Source: Guyanagaster necrorhizus
Lineage: Eukaryota; Basidiomycota; Agaricomycetes; Agaricales; Physalacriaceae
Length of the DNA: 64,000 nt
Reading direction: 5' to 3'
NCBI RefSeq assembly: GCF_019112545.1
Contig: NW_025064880.1
Location: forward strand, 1,685,477-1,749,476
Under the pieces are notes generated by a model, which saw nothing but the letters and a program-made list of their open reading frames with translations, was not told the origin of the DNA and did not search any database. The translations under genes were made by a program, and so were the position numbers. This document shows positions 43,885 through 56,727 of the stretch, piece after piece (the stretch's first letter is position 1; every line of letters starts with the position of its first letter).

Positions 43885-45480
43885 ATGCCACGCTCTAATA
43901 CTTGGCTGCCAAGGGGACCCGCCAATTCTGCTTTTCAACCCTCAGCTATAGGCGCTGCCCGGTCTCTGGACTTGATGCTGTGCTCGCTAGAAATTCTGGT
44001 GAAAAACTCTATTGTTTTGCCATTCTAACCCTGCCGTGCAGTTTAAGGTCTCCGTCAACCCTACACAAATATCCGCACTTATTTCCACGTTTTTTCCTGA
44101 GGAGGAGGAAGGAAGCGACCGCTATACTCTGACCTGGACTAGTCAGCATGATTGATCCGTCATTCTCCAGTTCTATCAATGCATATCTTGCATCAGCCGT
44201 CACCTTCCTTCTTGCTTGAGCCCACATTCATTGGAAATACGTTGCTGATAGATTGTTCTTATTCGTCTGTAGTCCATGATAGCTGCTGCCGAAATACATA
44301 CAATCTGGCGGTCCAGCTCACTCAGAACGTCGACGGGCCATGTCTAGCCTGCTCGTCGTCCTTCTTATCTCCCTTTCCGAGATACAAAAGAGTGCCTCTC
44401 CCTTCCCGTCTTCAGCCACGTACAAGTGGACATTTACACTCTACACTGGTGAGCTGCACTGGTACTTCTCTTGCTTTCACGTAAAGCTGAAAGGGTTGTG
44501 TTTCTACGATAGACCCACAATCGAGAAGAATTATTGCGAGCGAACGACGGACATTTATCGCCGAGAAGCCTGAGTAGTGTGTGTTTTAAAACCGTTTCTT
44601 CCCGAATTCTTTCAAGTTAAACTGAATTATGCGCCAGATTTATTGAGAGCATCATTACGCCCCCATCTATGTTCTTTCCGTCGACCTATTCGTGATTGTC
44701 TGGGAACTCGTCCCACGCAGGGTGCACTTTATGACGGGACTACTTCTCGCCTCGAATTTGATGTGGGAGTCCCTTCTGGAGACGAATCATGTTTTGAACG
44801 CCAACACCAGCCCCCACATATCTCAAAACGATCCAAAGGTGTAGCTTTCATCGGTCGAAATCAATCTTCCTGACCTCAAAATCATGCGAGATCCGGGCGA
44901 GCCACACAGCCTCGAGTCGTTGACATTGTCGTCGAAGGTTCGCCACGACAGCGGCTTCTCGTGACGTACATAGGGTTTCCCTCCGCTACTTATCGTTTGG
45001 AAGGTCAATCAATCTTTTCTGTTGCTCGAAGAAAGCAAGGCTGGCCCAACCTCTGGATAGGGCGGTCAATCTCAAGGATTCCAGAAATGGTGCCGGGTTC
45101 CCAGCGTGCAAAATTACGTTTCCTTTGCATATGTACGCTTACCCGCCATCGTTGGAAGAAACTCGGTGACTTGTTCACGGTGGATCGACTATATTCCCCG
45201 GGCCGTCTTTGACCTCGTAATCATAATTCTTCCGTCTGTCACTTATCTCCTCCAATCATTAGATATTCTGCGCCGATGCTGGGATATCTCGAACTAGGTC
45301 AATGCGGAGCGTCAATTGTCCGTCCTTTGACTGGCCTAATAGCATGGATTCGATTCTACATCGGTTGCTTGATGCACATGGATACAGTGCATTTCCGCAG
45401 CCTATCTTCAGAATACAAGCGGCCTGGATCCGGGGATAAGGCTTGTAAAAGCTGGCGTGACTAGCACGACGTTTGTGATG
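43885..45480 (+). pseudogene. Unidentified, apparently broken gene
   Basis: Several plus-strand pieces look coding but do not assemble into an intact frame. ATG 43885 opens PRSNTWLPRGPANSAFQPS; a GT-AG intron with a good branch point (43999-44041, CTAAC) leads to FKVSVNPTQISALISTFF..EEEEGSDRYTLTWTSQHD, then TGA. The adjacent frame continues DPSFSSSINAYLASAVTF, as if one base were inserted near 44153. Further pieces are GALYDGTTSRLEFDVGV (about 44730-44770), EINLPDLKIMRDPGEPHS (about 44856-44910), DRAVNLKDSRNGAGFPACKI (about 45056-45115) and DSILHRLLDAHGYSAFPQP (about 45345-45400). I do not recognise the family. It may be a decaying gene copy or a real gene with unusual splicing. Confidence 0.35.
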
Positions 45481-45922
45481 CAAAAGGCACGATTATCGAT
45501 GCGGCTGGAGCAGGGGGGGAATCTTAGAGCAGGGACCTTCAAGTTCCGGTCTGTCTTTTCTTGAAATGTATGACCGTATCGTAATGACGCTTTTGCGTTA
45601 CAAACTGAATGGTAAACAACCGAGAGGTACTGGAATACCTATATGACAAATTTCGGTGCAGTTTCCATTGGACCGTCACCTTGAAACAGAGAGCTGACTG
45701 CTTCGTAGGAAATGATTGGCAATTATGGTGCCGAGTTCCCCCGATAGCCCGGCGGTTGCGACAGCCATATGGCTGGTGGTAATACGATGCAGACCATGAG
45801 GCGGCGATACGGTCAGATGTTCTGCGGTAAAATTGGAAAACGAGGAGCGGGCCAGCAATGACGCTGAAATACGGAAAATACATTTGTCAAATCGCAGACA
45901 CGCCGTTGGATGCCGGGGTCGA

Positions 45923-46106
45923 GAAGATGCTGGCCTCCTTGATAGACCGAAAAAGGGTCTTATCTCTGTTATTGACCTCTATTTGGCCCCCTTACTTAAT
46001 CGCCCTTGTGCAATTCAGATAGGGGAGCCAAATAGAAGTCAATATCGGAGATAAGATCCTTTTTTCGGTCTCTGGGGTCCGATCAAGTAGGACGCCAGCA
46101 TCATCC
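45923..46106. repeat. Imperfect foldback (inverted) repeat, about 180 bp
   Basis: The left arm core 45945-45996 (starting GACCGAAAAAGGGTCTTATC) is the reverse complement of the right arm 46019-46070 (ending CCTTTTTTCGGTC) with about seven mismatches and one gap. The similarity extends outward: GATGCTGGC-TCC-TTGAT on the left against its complement up to about 46106 on the right. The central loop is about 22 bp. The element sits 37 bp upstream of the ERT1-like start codon. It resembles a MITE-like foldback or the fused ends of a DNA transposon; no transposase is present. Confidence 0.75.
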
Positions 46107-46142
46107 CATGCCCCCTCTCTCCACCGAACCTGATCGAACGCC

Positions 46143-47948
46143 ATGTCAACTTTTACCTACGCCTCCCAGCCCCAGACGTCGCCCGACCTCTCCACGACGT
46201 TGCCAGACACCCCAGACCCTCCAGACGACGACCCAGATACCCCTGGCGGCAAGAAGAAAAAAGTTGCCAAGAGACGAAAAGTGAACCATGCCTGTCTCTA
46301 CTGCAGACGAAGCCATATGACGTGCGACGAGGGACGCCCGTGTCAGCGATGGTGAGCGGCTGCTTGGTTTCCTGGCTTATATGACTAGAGTCCTTACAGT
46401 ATAAAGCGCGAGATTGGCCACCTTTGTCACGATGAACGACGGTCGAAAGCTGGCGACAAAGCGGTGACGACGCCACCCACGACGAACAGCCTGGCGACGA
46501 GTGCGTATCTCTTCGCTCTAGGCTGTCTCGCGCGCTCACCGTGTGCAGCAACAGTGTACCAAGCACCAGCACCAGCACCTCCAAATCCTGCCTGGCCTAT
46601 GTCCGTCGGCCAGTCAACGCCATTCATTTACCGCCCGGAGACATTGGGTAACGAGTTTTCTGTCCTAACGTATGCTGCTCTCTTTTTACCATTTTCTGTC
46701 TCATCACCATATCTAGGGACTTTCTTGAAACCCTCGACGAGAGCTCCTTTTTTACGCCTCCGCCTGCCGCGCCCATTCTCCAATCACCATTTCCTCAATC
46801 ACAGTCACAACCGCCCATGACGAATGCACCAGGTGGAACCTCGTCGACAACGACAGATGTCTTGCCGGCAGCAACAAAGACCGAGCGTTTCTTGCTCACC
46901 GCAGCGGACCAAGAGTCGGGCTCACGCGATGAACGACTGAATAGAGTCATCAGGAGTAAATACGAGGCGGGACTACTGAAGCCGTACAACTATGTGAAGG
47001 GCTATGCGAGACTCTCAAGATGGATGGACAGAAAGTGCGTTCAACAATACATATATTTTGCAGCTGGTACTGAGTCTTCAGCGTTCAGCGTCTCACAAGA
47101 AAGCAAGCAACAAATATTACAACCTCTTTCAGTGTTGCGGCCCAAGTTCCGCGTGGGTCTCGCCCTTCTCTATGCCGTCAGCGTTAATTTAGTCATTTCA
47201 AAAACCTACTTTCCCCACAGGCCGTAGCTCAGTCTCTTCGTGACATTGACCTCGTGTTTATTGAGGAAGCTTTCGAACGTTTACTCCTCGACTATGACCG
47301 AGTATTTTCCGCCATGGGGGTCCCCGCCTGTTTATGGCGCCGAACTGGGGAGATATACAAGGGTAATCGCGAATTCAGCGAGCTCGTGGGAGTAGATGGG
47401 TACATGATGCGGGATGTGAGTCTAGTCTCCTTCCTGCCTTTCCTTCATCTTTCTGTCCCATGACCTCCCCCCTGACTGATGTACTTGCCACCCCATTATT
47501 ATCCGTCCAATTTAAACGAGACTGATGGGGTTTAATTTGTTTGTAGGGCCGATTATGCATATACGAATTAATGGCAGAGGAGAGTGCGGTAAATTATTGG
47601 GAGGTGAAGGGGCACACGATCTGTCGTTTTTAATGCTTCCGTTCTCACAGTTCTCTCTAGAAATATGGTCACGTCGCCTTCGACTCGTCTCAAAAGGCTG
47701 TTCTGACGTCTTGCGTACTTCGTTACAAGCCCAATCTTAACAGTACCGCTCCTAATCCCAATTCCAATTCTGCGGCCACGAATGGGTCGTCGAACGGGAT
47801 CGGAAATGGTATCGGAAACGGGATGAAGAAGGAAGAAGAGATCGGGCGGAGTGAAGAGGGCCTTGTGAATTGTTGTTTTTCGTTCACGATTCGGAGAGAC
47901 AAGTGGGGAATTCCCAGTATGATTGTGGGAAATTTTATTAAATGCTAA
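46143..47948 (+). CDS. ERT1: Zn2Cys6 transcription factor with PAS domain (ERT1/AcuK-like)
   Basis: Ert1/AcuK-type regulators control gluconeogenesis and non-fermentable carbon use. The N-terminus is Pro/Asp/Ser-rich and then basic (GGKKKKVAKRRK). It is followed by the binuclear cluster NHACLYCRRSHMTCDEGRPCQR, completed after an intron by CIKREIGHLCHDE, which is diagnostic for this subfamily. A Ser/Pro/Thr/Gln-rich middle leads to NRVIRSKYEAGLLKPYNYVKGYARLSRWMD. The C-terminal PAS domain reads DLVFIEEAFERLLLDYDRVFSAMGVPACLWRRTGEIYKGNREFSELVGVDGYMMRDGRLCIYELMAEES, then CCFSFTIRRDKWGIPSMIVGNFIKC, stop 47946-47948. A foldback repeat lies in the immediate promoter. Confidence 0.92.
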
Positions 47949-48568
47949 CGTGGAGGGGGCAGAGGTCTTTAAAAATATTGTTGTGTAGATGACGATGGTA
48001 TTTATTCTACCTCAATGTATATACTTATAGCTACACTATCATTCAGGGACAGTCCTAATCGTACATCTCTTATTGGAAGGAACTGCTGGGCATCTGAACC
48101 GTCTGAACCCTGGAAGTTTTGAAATTCCAGCGAGCACGGGGCCGGGACAATCGGCCTTGGCGCGTCATGGTCGGTGCTCCAGCCTCGCCTGTGCTATCTG
48201 GCCTTATATACTTGGGTCTATCAGCTATGCTGTTTTTGGGTTGCTGCTGCTGCTGATCTGTATCGTCGAGTGCCTGCGCACTGCTGTTGGCTCGACATTA
48301 AATAAATAACGTCCTTAACAACGACGTTTTCAAGGTTGATGTCGACGTAGGGCGGACGTTCGTCGTCGTATCCATAGAGCAGACTACCAGATACTATATT
48401 GCTACTATATTGGAGAGAATACAGTACATCATCGCAGCATGCACCGTTCTGGCGAGTGTAACAAGGCGATAATATCCAGCTCGCTGTTGTATCAGGCAAC
48501 AGCCACACACACGCATACAGCTGATCCTCCAAACAATTCCAATTCTTGCTTCCGTCCCCTTTTCTCCA
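47949..48568. other. Intergenic region upstream of myosin V
   Basis: This is 620 bp with no supported gene. It contains a short CTG-type trinucleotide run (48241-48255) and a CA-rich stretch (about 48500-48515). A minus-strand ORF here overlaps the myosin first exon and shows no family signal. It is probably the ERT1 3' region and the myosin promoter. Confidence 0.45.
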
Positions 48569-51500
48569 ATGGCGGAGAACATATACAGCAAGGGAACCAG
48601 GGTCTGGTTCGAAGACAAGGACCATGCTTGGATCTCTGCTGAAGTTCTTTCCCTCACAAAGGCTACCGACGACAATGTCAGGATCGTCTTCGTTGACGAA
48701 CGCGGCAAGGTACTTCCCATTCATCTCCCTCGACTACGTCCACCTACTCTCTTTTCATCCAGGAAATTACTGTGAATACAACTCTCAAGGACATCAAGGA
48801 TGGCGCCAACAGCTTACCTCCCTTAAGGAATCCTCCGCTGCTGGAAACGGCGGACGATTTGGCTACTCTCTCTCATCTCAACGAACCTTCCGGTATACAC
48901 TTTTCTTACTCGTCTTCTCTCTCTCCCTCTCAAGTGACCTTTCGAGACAGTACTTCATACAATACGAAATCGATATGCTCAACACAGCATCTACACGTAC
49001 AGCGGCATTGTGCTTATTGCCGTCAACCCATTTCAGCGTGTCACTCTTTATGGTCCAGAGATCATCCAAGCATATAGCGGAAGACGGCGAGGCGACTTGG
49101 AACCACATTTGTTTGCCATTGCAGAAGACGCGTATACTGCCATGAGGAAGGAGGGCATGGGCCAGACTATCATTGTTTCAGGAGAGAGGTATGTCACGCT
49201 CTACTTTTTTCCGCGTTTTGCTGACCCTCTCCAGTGGTGCTGGAAAAACAGAATCTGTATGTTTCTTCTCATTCAGTGCTCCACCCTGCTTAATATATTC
49301 CAGGCAAAATTTATCATGCGCTACCTGGCTTCAGTTAATCCCCCCGACTCTACCGCGAAAACGAGGACAAAATTCACCCTCGACGACTCCAGTGAAATAG
49401 AACGACAGATTTTGGCGACAAACCCCATTCTCGAAGCATTCGGAAACGCCAAGACGACACGAAACGATAATTCTTCACGCTTTGGCAAATATATCCAGGT
49501 CGGTCTCATTCTTTGCCCGCGCTGTCGTCTCTCATGCGCCTACAGATTCTATTTGACGGCCAACAAGAAATCGTTGGCGCACGCATTCGAACCTATCTTC
49601 TTGAACGCTCCCGAATCGTTTTCCAACCCCTCACAGAGCGCAATTATCATATCTTTTATCAGCTATGTGCAGGCGCGCCTCTGAAGGAACGGAAGGATCT
49701 CGGTTTGGATACAGACGTTTCAAAGTTCCATTATCTCAAACAAGGCGGTCCCTTGTCATCTCCCATCACAGGGGTGGACGATGCTGAAGAGTTCAGGTCT
49801 ACCCAACAGGCTTTGTCCACTGTTGGAATCAGCGTCGAAAAGCAATGGGCCGTGTTCAGACTCCTCTCTGCCCTACTTCACCTAGGCAATGTCAAGATCA
49901 CTCAGCTACGAACGGATGCCATGATCGAAGAAAACGATTCATCATTGCTTCTTGCCACGCGATTTCTGGGTGTCAGTATCGCTGAATTCAAGAAATGGAC
50001 AATCAAGAAGCAGATTACTACGCGTAACGAGAAGATTGTGTCGTCGTTAAATGCAGCTCAGGCAACTGTTGTTAGGGACAGTGTCGCAAAATTCGTCTAC
50101 GCTTGCATGTTCGAGTGGTTGGTGGCCATCGTCAACGAAAGTTTGGCAGGCGAAAACGGGGACGCGGCCGAAAGAGCCGAAATGTTCATTGGTGTGCTGG
50201 ATATCTACGGTTTCGAGCATTTCCAAAAGGTACCGCATCATTCATTGTATTGTTCGTGACGCGTTGCTATTTTTTCTTTTAGAATTCCTTCGAACAATTC
50301 AGTATTAATTATGCCAATGAGAAGTTGCAGCAGGAGGTCAGGTCTTTTCTGTCACTTTGCCGACCTTAGAGTACTAAACTAGTAGCAGTTCAATTCGCAC
50401 GTCTTCAAACTCGAACAAGAAGAGTACTTGAAGGAGGAAATAAACTGGACCTTCATCGATTTCTCCGACAATCAGCCTTGTATCGACGTTATCGAGGGCA
50501 AATTGGGCGTGCTGGCACTGCTTGATGAAGAGTCTCGTCTACCCTCCGGTAGTGACACCTCTTTCCTGCAGAAGCTCCATAACCAACTGGGCAAACAGGA
50601 ATACAAGAAGGTTTTCAAGAAACCAAGGTTCGGGAACACCGCCTTCACCATTGCTCATTATGCCCTCGACGTCACATACGAAGTGGAAGGTTTCTTAGAA
50701 AAGAACAGGGATACTGTGCCAGATGAGCACATGACTCTCCTCGCAGCTACCAGGAATCCTTTCTTGAAGGAGGTCCTTGATGCAGCTTTGCTTTCAACAA
50801 AACCTTCTGATGGTCCACATCCTGCATCGCCTGCATTTTCGGATTCAGCAAGTGGCGGATCTCGTCGTTCGTCAGTTATTCCAGACCCCGGTCGACAATC
50901 TTGGATGGGTCCTGCACCCTCCGCTTCCATGTCAAACATGGGTGGTTTAAAACGAGGCGTAGGCGCCGTCAAGAAACCAACCCAAGGTTCTATCTTCAAA
51001 GCCTCTTTGATCACTCTCATGGACACGCTTAGCGTTACAAATGTGCATTATATTCGATGCATAAAACCCAATGAACAGAAGAAACCATGGGAGTTCCAAC
51101 CACAACAGGTGTTAGGTCAGCTCCGAGCCTGCGGTGTATTGGAAACAATTCGCATCAGTTGTGCTGGATATCCAACTCGATGGACTTATGAGGAGTTTGC
51201 GGAGCGGTACGCTGCTGCTTTTCTGTGGGGTTACCAGCACTAATCCGTATGTGTTGTTCAGGTACTACATGCTCGTCTCATCATCAGTATGGCAGCCTCT
51301 CATCCAGTCCCTGGATCTTCGACAGCTGTGTACGGCCATTCTTGGAAAGACACTTGAAGATCCCGATAAGCATCAGAACGGTTTGACAAAGATCTTCTTC
51401 CGTGCTGGAATGCTCGCGGCCTTGGAGTCTATGCGGACGGATAGGCTGAACGCTATGGTCACAGTTGTTCAAAAGAACATGAGGAGGCGTATGGCTGTCA

Positions 51501-54191
51501 AGAAATACCAACAACTCCGCCATGCGACAATCAGGATACAAACGTGGTGGCGAGGTATTAGAGCGAGGAGGCTTGTGGAACACATTCGCCGTGAAGTTGC
51601 TGCTAAGCGCCTGCAAACAGCGATTCGGAGGTTTATCCAGAGGACCCATTTTCTGGATATCAAACGGGAAATCACGCTGTTCCAGAGCCGTAAGTTTTTC
51701 ACGTGGTTTCTCAAGCCCGGCGTCTAACTTATTTGAAGGTGTCCGGGGCGTCCAAGCCCGTCAACGATACAGAGAAGCAAGAAGCGGAAATGCTGCCGTC
51801 CTACTTCAAAGTCTCATCCGTGGCGTGTATGCTATCTAAATATTCTCCTTTCTCATCTGTGTTCTCATAGAAGCTATCCAGGTTTACTCGGCGGTCATTC
51901 CGATCCGACGTCAAGCATGTTATCTATCTGCAATCTTGCATGCGGCGGCGTCTTGCGCGTAAGGAACTGAAGACTTTGAAAGCCGAAGCGCGTTCAGTCT
52001 CCAAGTTCAAGGAGATATCGTACAAGCTTGAAAACAAAGTAGTTGAACTAACGCAAAATCTCCAGAAACGCACCGAGGAGAAGAGGGACTTGCAACGAAA
52101 GCTGGAAGAATTGGAGCAACAATTGCAGCAGTGGATCAATCGCCACGAAGAGGCCGATGTGCGCACCAAGACCCTGCAGTTGTCGCTACAAAATACCGAG
52201 GCGCAGCTCTCTCAGCGAGACGACATCCTTCTGGCCAAGGCCGATGTAGAGCAGCGGTTAGAAGAAGCTCTTGCAAAGGCCGCTGAGAAGGACGAGTTGA
52301 TTCAAAAGCTGAGCGCTGAAGTCAGCCACCAGGCCAGTCGGTTGGAGCAGCAACAGCGGGCAGTTGAGAATGCTCCTGTTCGTAACCAAGAAGACAACTC
52401 TGTCATCATGACCCTGAAGAACGAAGTCGGAAATTTACGGGAACAGCTCAACAGATCCAATGCTCTGAACGCTCTGACACGGGGATCGCGCGCTGAGCCC
52501 CCTCCTCTTTCCCCGACATTCGCCCCAACCCTCCGAGCCGCAGACGCCAACGGAGCTCTTAATGGTGCACAGCGTCATCAGCGAAGACACAGTTCTGCCG
52601 GCGTTTATGCTCTATCTCCATCTGACCACCGTTCCTCTACTGACGAGTTGATGTTTGATGTACGGAAAGATCATGCACTGAACCCTCGTGCAGTGTCGGT
52701 GGCTTTCAACGGAGAGGATCACTATACGCGCTTCCGTTCGAACGGTTTGCCTGACATACGGGACTACGAGGACCCTGCGGAAGAAAAGATCAAGCTGATG
52801 CAGGATAACAAACGCTTGGAAGAAGACGTGTTCGATGGCCTGGTTCGCGGTTTGAAGATCCCAGCCCCAAGTCTGACGAACCCTTCTGCTGTTAAGGAAA
52901 TTTTATTCCCAGCCAACCTTATCAGCCTTATCACCAACGAGATGTGGAAATATGGTCTGATACAAGAGAGCGAGAGATTCCTAGCAAATGTTATGCAGAC
53001 TATACAAACACATGTTATGGTAAGATGGTTGTTTCAGAATATACTGTCCGCTGACAGTGTTTTGCAGTCGTTTGCTGGCGAAGATGCGATTGTGCCTGGT
53101 ATCTTCTGGTTGTCGAACGTTCACGAGATGCTATCGTTCATATGCGTGGCAGAGAGTGACATGCTGCAAGGTATCGGACCTGGAGAGGAGAATTCTGTTC
53201 GAGATTTCGACTGGAATGACTATGAACGGCTGGTGTCGGTCGTCAAGCATGACCTGGATTCCTTGGAGTATAACATCTATCACACATGGATGTTGGAAAC
53301 GAAAAAGAAGCTTTCTAAAATGGTCATCCCTGCCCTCATCGAGAGTCAGTCGCTACCAGGTTTCACCACGAGTGATGGTGGAGGCCGTCTTTTTAATCGA
53401 TTGCTCAGTAGCAATACGCAGCCGGCATTCAGTATGGACGACATTCTTAATTTGTTGAATAAGGTGTGGAAGAGTCTGAAGAGTTACTACATGGAGGAAT
53501 CTGTGGTGCAGCAGGTTGTTACCGAGCTTCTGAAGCTGATCGGCGTGACGAGTTTCAATGATCTCCTTATGAGAAGGAATTTCTCTTCGTGGAAGAGAGG
53601 TCTGTTCGTCATATCCTGCCGTCCTTGTACAAACTGACCCTTCTGCAGCGATGCAAATACAGTACAACATCACCCGGATAGAAGAGTGGTGCAAATCTCA
53701 TGACATGCCAGAAGGGACGTTGCAGCTGGAGCATTTGATGCAGGCCACCAAACTGCTGCAGTTGAAAAAGGTACGGTCATTACCAGCCTTTACAATAGTG
53801 CGCTCATCTTATTGACCATTTCTAGGCCACCGCGGCCGACATAGAAATTATCTATGACGTATGTTGGATGCTGAGTCCCATGCAAATTCAACGGATGTGC
53901 ACGAACTATTACGTTGCTGATTATGAGGTTAGTCGCTTCTCTGCTTGTCGGTGACTCGCTCATCACCCAATAATTCTCATATAGAGCCCGATCTCGCCCG
54001 AAATACTACGGGTGGTAGCATCGCGAGTCCAAGCTAATGACCGAAATGACCACCTTCTTCTGTCACCAGAGACAGAAGAAGTAGGACCATACGAGCTCCC
54101 GCTTCCTCGCGAAGTGTCTGGTTTGGAAACTTATGTCCCAGCATACTTGAACGTTTCCCATCTGCGGCGTCTAGCGGCATTAGTTTCATAG
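48569..54191 (+). CDS. MYO2: Class V myosin heavy chain
   Basis: An actin-based motor carrying secretory vesicles and organelles toward growing tips. The N-terminal SH3-like region is KGTRVWFEDKDHAWISAEV. The motor has SGESGAGKTES (P-loop, split by an intron at about 49190-49233), [27 protein letters not shown] (switch I), [27 protein letters not shown] (switch II region) and HYIRCIKPNE (51045-51075). The neck carries several IQ motifs (about 51460-51950, for example IQTWWRGIRARR and LQTAIRRFIQRT). A coiled coil (51960-52440) and a globular DIL cargo domain (AGEDAIVPGIFWLSNVHEML, LLKLIGVTSFNDLLMRRNFSSWKRG) follow, ending LNVSHLRRLAALVS at 54191. Length, about 1,580 residues, matches Myo2/Myo4-type myosin V. 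Confidence 0.96.
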
Positions 54192-54600
54192 TACGGTTGT
54201 CATGGATGGTTATCTACCCGTAATTCGTGTACCTTCGCTTTGTTGGACTCCGACCTTTCTCGCACTGCTGTATTAATTAAGGTTGTCATGTTTTTGGAAC
54301 TATTGTAGATTTTTTTATTGCATGCTAGTGTTGGACGTGAAGTAAACGCGCCCGACCAATGCGACTATTTGTGAATATTACAATACAACAGTGGAATGCT
54401 ACAAATCCGAAATATACAAAGTCACAGGAGACGGAAAAATATGAACGTGCACGTACCACGATTTCGCTCGGTGGAAGAGCGAGGGGCGAGTAAGTATTGT
54501 CTTCTATAGCGTTGATGGCTCTAACGTCATGGAAGCTTCTCAGATACAAACCCGCGGGATGAGACCAAGTGTCAGACGAGAATAAGCTTTCTACTCTGTA
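54192..54600. other. Convergent intergenic region, myosin V and amylase
   Basis: This is 409 bp between two converging stops. There is no supported gene; an AT-rich stretch near 54280-54330 could hold the myosin polyadenylation signals. Confidence 0.45.
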
Positions 54601-56727
54601 TTACAAGACCCAACCGAAGAGCATGAGAAAAAGTGTGATACCAAATGTTTCCCACTTGGCCTTGGTTGTCAGTGGTGCCTTATTTCCATATCGGTGCGGT
54701 TTCTTCGTGATGACATTCTCTCCATGTATACAAATCTGGCCGGTAACTGTCGACGGCATCAAGACCTGCCCGTAAAAACGTTATGCAGTCAGCGAAGATG
54801 AAGAAGTTAATGTACTCACCTTCGGCGACCCATCGCTGCTGGACATTGTCATGGTCCCATCGGAAGGCACGACATATTGGCTGCACGTCAATACGTCAAC
54901 AATTGCTTGATTTGCATTAAGTACTCCGGTGGTATTCCATGTTACTATGGCCGATTGTCCAACGTTGGTTAACAGGGTCAGTAGAGGAGGCTTGGATAGC
55001 TGTGTTGCTTTCTTGAGGAATGAATGTCATCTTGAAAGTTTTAGCTAATGACTCGTCTAAAGGAAAGAGCATGCATGGAACGCACAGGTGTGGTCAGAAA
55101 GCCGCTATTGAAAAGATATTGCTGATTTGCGAGCAGCATTCAATGTTTTGACATGGGACACGAGGGTCTTATTCGCTGTTGCGTATCCTGACAGCCAAAG
55201 ACTGGTAAGAGATGACTGCTATAACCGTATGTTGAAAAGATATAGAAAAAATACACACGCTTCGCGATTGTCAGGGTCTTCGGCGCCCTGATAACCTTGC
55301 TCTTGTCCTACAAAATGACCTGATGAGAAAGGTGTATTTCCAGGGTGATGTGAAGCTCGCATAGTATAGGATCGGAATTCCGTCTGTAACAAATGACCAA
55401 GTCATTTACGTTTTTAACTAGCTGCGAAAGAATGTGCGAGTCTTCTAGTGTTTTAGTACCAGTTAGAAGCTAACCGCAAGGTCCCTAGTTTTTGGCTGGA
55501 ATCTCGGTACGTCGTGGTTTTCAAGAAAAGAGCCTGTCATGAAAGTGCCGTACTTGTAGGACTCTTGGGACGCAGTTGCAACATCTAAGAGAGCAGAAAG
55601 GTTGCCTTGTATAGACGAAAATTCGGCAATGAGGGCGAAGAATGTGGGGTAGTCGAGAACACTATCTATGATCTCTGCTTTCGTTAGCTTCCAAGACGAG
55701 GACCGGCATTTAAAGGTTTACTTGTGTAATCTTTTACGAGGCTGACGTTTTTATCATAGACCTAATGGTAAAAGAAGATAAAGGTGTCTATAAAGGTAAG
55801 AAGAGGGAGTAGCTAACCTCTCCAATTGAAAATACTCCAACCGCCTTGGTGAAGCCTGGCCAAAAGTCTTTTCGAATGTGCTTGACGGTATCAATGCGGA
55901 TACCATTGATGTGGTAGTCCTGGACTAATGAGGAAATCCAATCGTTCATTGTGGTAACAACCTTAGGATCTTCAGTGTCGAGGTCGATCAACGCAAGGAT
56001 CTTGTCTCCCAACCAACATTGCTCCGCTTGAGTCTGATTGCTATAGTCTTCGATCCAACAGAGCGGATGGAAATCGGAAGACGAAGGAAAGGGAGAGAGG
56101 TTGAAATCATTGATACTCGAAATGTTTGTACCCATATGAGAAGGAATACCTGCAAAGCTACGGAGCCTATTAGAGGAAAGATACATTTGGAAGAGAAAAA
56201 AAGTGGGTTACCGGTTGACGACCACGCCCACCATGAGATATATGCCGCGAGCATGTATGACAGAAGAGAGGCTCCTCAAGTCGTCTGGCGTGCCAAAGTG
56301 ATGATTCAAGCTTGAAATATTCTCGGTCCAATATCTTGGGGATAAGTCAGACCGGAGACTTCTCCAAGGCTAATCACGTACCCATGGCATGTCTCTCCAT
56401 AGGATGTTTGGTAATCAATGTTCGCTACGATGGGCGATATCCAAATAGCATCGAAGCCCATATTTGGAATGTAATCGAGATGCTCCGTGATGCTCATCCA
56501 GGAGCTGCCGCACAATTTACGAGACGTGGAATTGTAAGGAGCCCCAGCGCTGTTTCTCATGGCGAACCGATATGTCAAGACCTTGGTCGCCGTCCGTTAG
56601 CACGCTCTGGAAGAGAATTTGACGAGACCTACCTGGCAGATGGATCTCGCCTGCCATTGGTCCACAGAGGCACAGAGGCAGACATAAATGCAGGAGAAAA
56701 GAGTCAAAGCGTGAGGTATCGCACCAT
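54601..56727 (-). CDS. GH13 alpha-amylase, secreted/anchored type, start unclear
   Basis: An alpha-amylase hydrolysing internal alpha-1,4 bonds of starch or cell-wall alpha-glucan. Order on the minus strand: ARSICQ joined by splicing to VLTYRFAMRNSAG; CGSSWMSITEHLDYIPNMGFDAIWISPIV; then GIYLMV-region, DLDTEDPKV, GIRIDTVKHIRKDFWPGF (nucleophile Asp, about 55885-55910), FSIGEV (acid Glu, about 55820-55835) and FLENHDVPRF (third Asp, about 55500-55525). The C-terminus ends in a hydrophobic tail, TFGITLFLMLFGWVL, stop TAA 54603-54601, like GPI-anchored fungal amylases. The ATG at 56727 begins a plausible signal peptide but hits TGA after seven codons; the hydrophobic continuation (LTLFSCIYVCLCASV) is in the next frame. 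No other in-frame ATG precedes the conserved part. Either a frameshift has silenced the gene or the true first exon is missed. Confidence 0.8.

Noticed and set aside
48221..48724. 167-codon minus-strand ORF upstream of myosin V
   Set aside because: It overlaps the myosin first exon in antisense and shows no motif or splice support.
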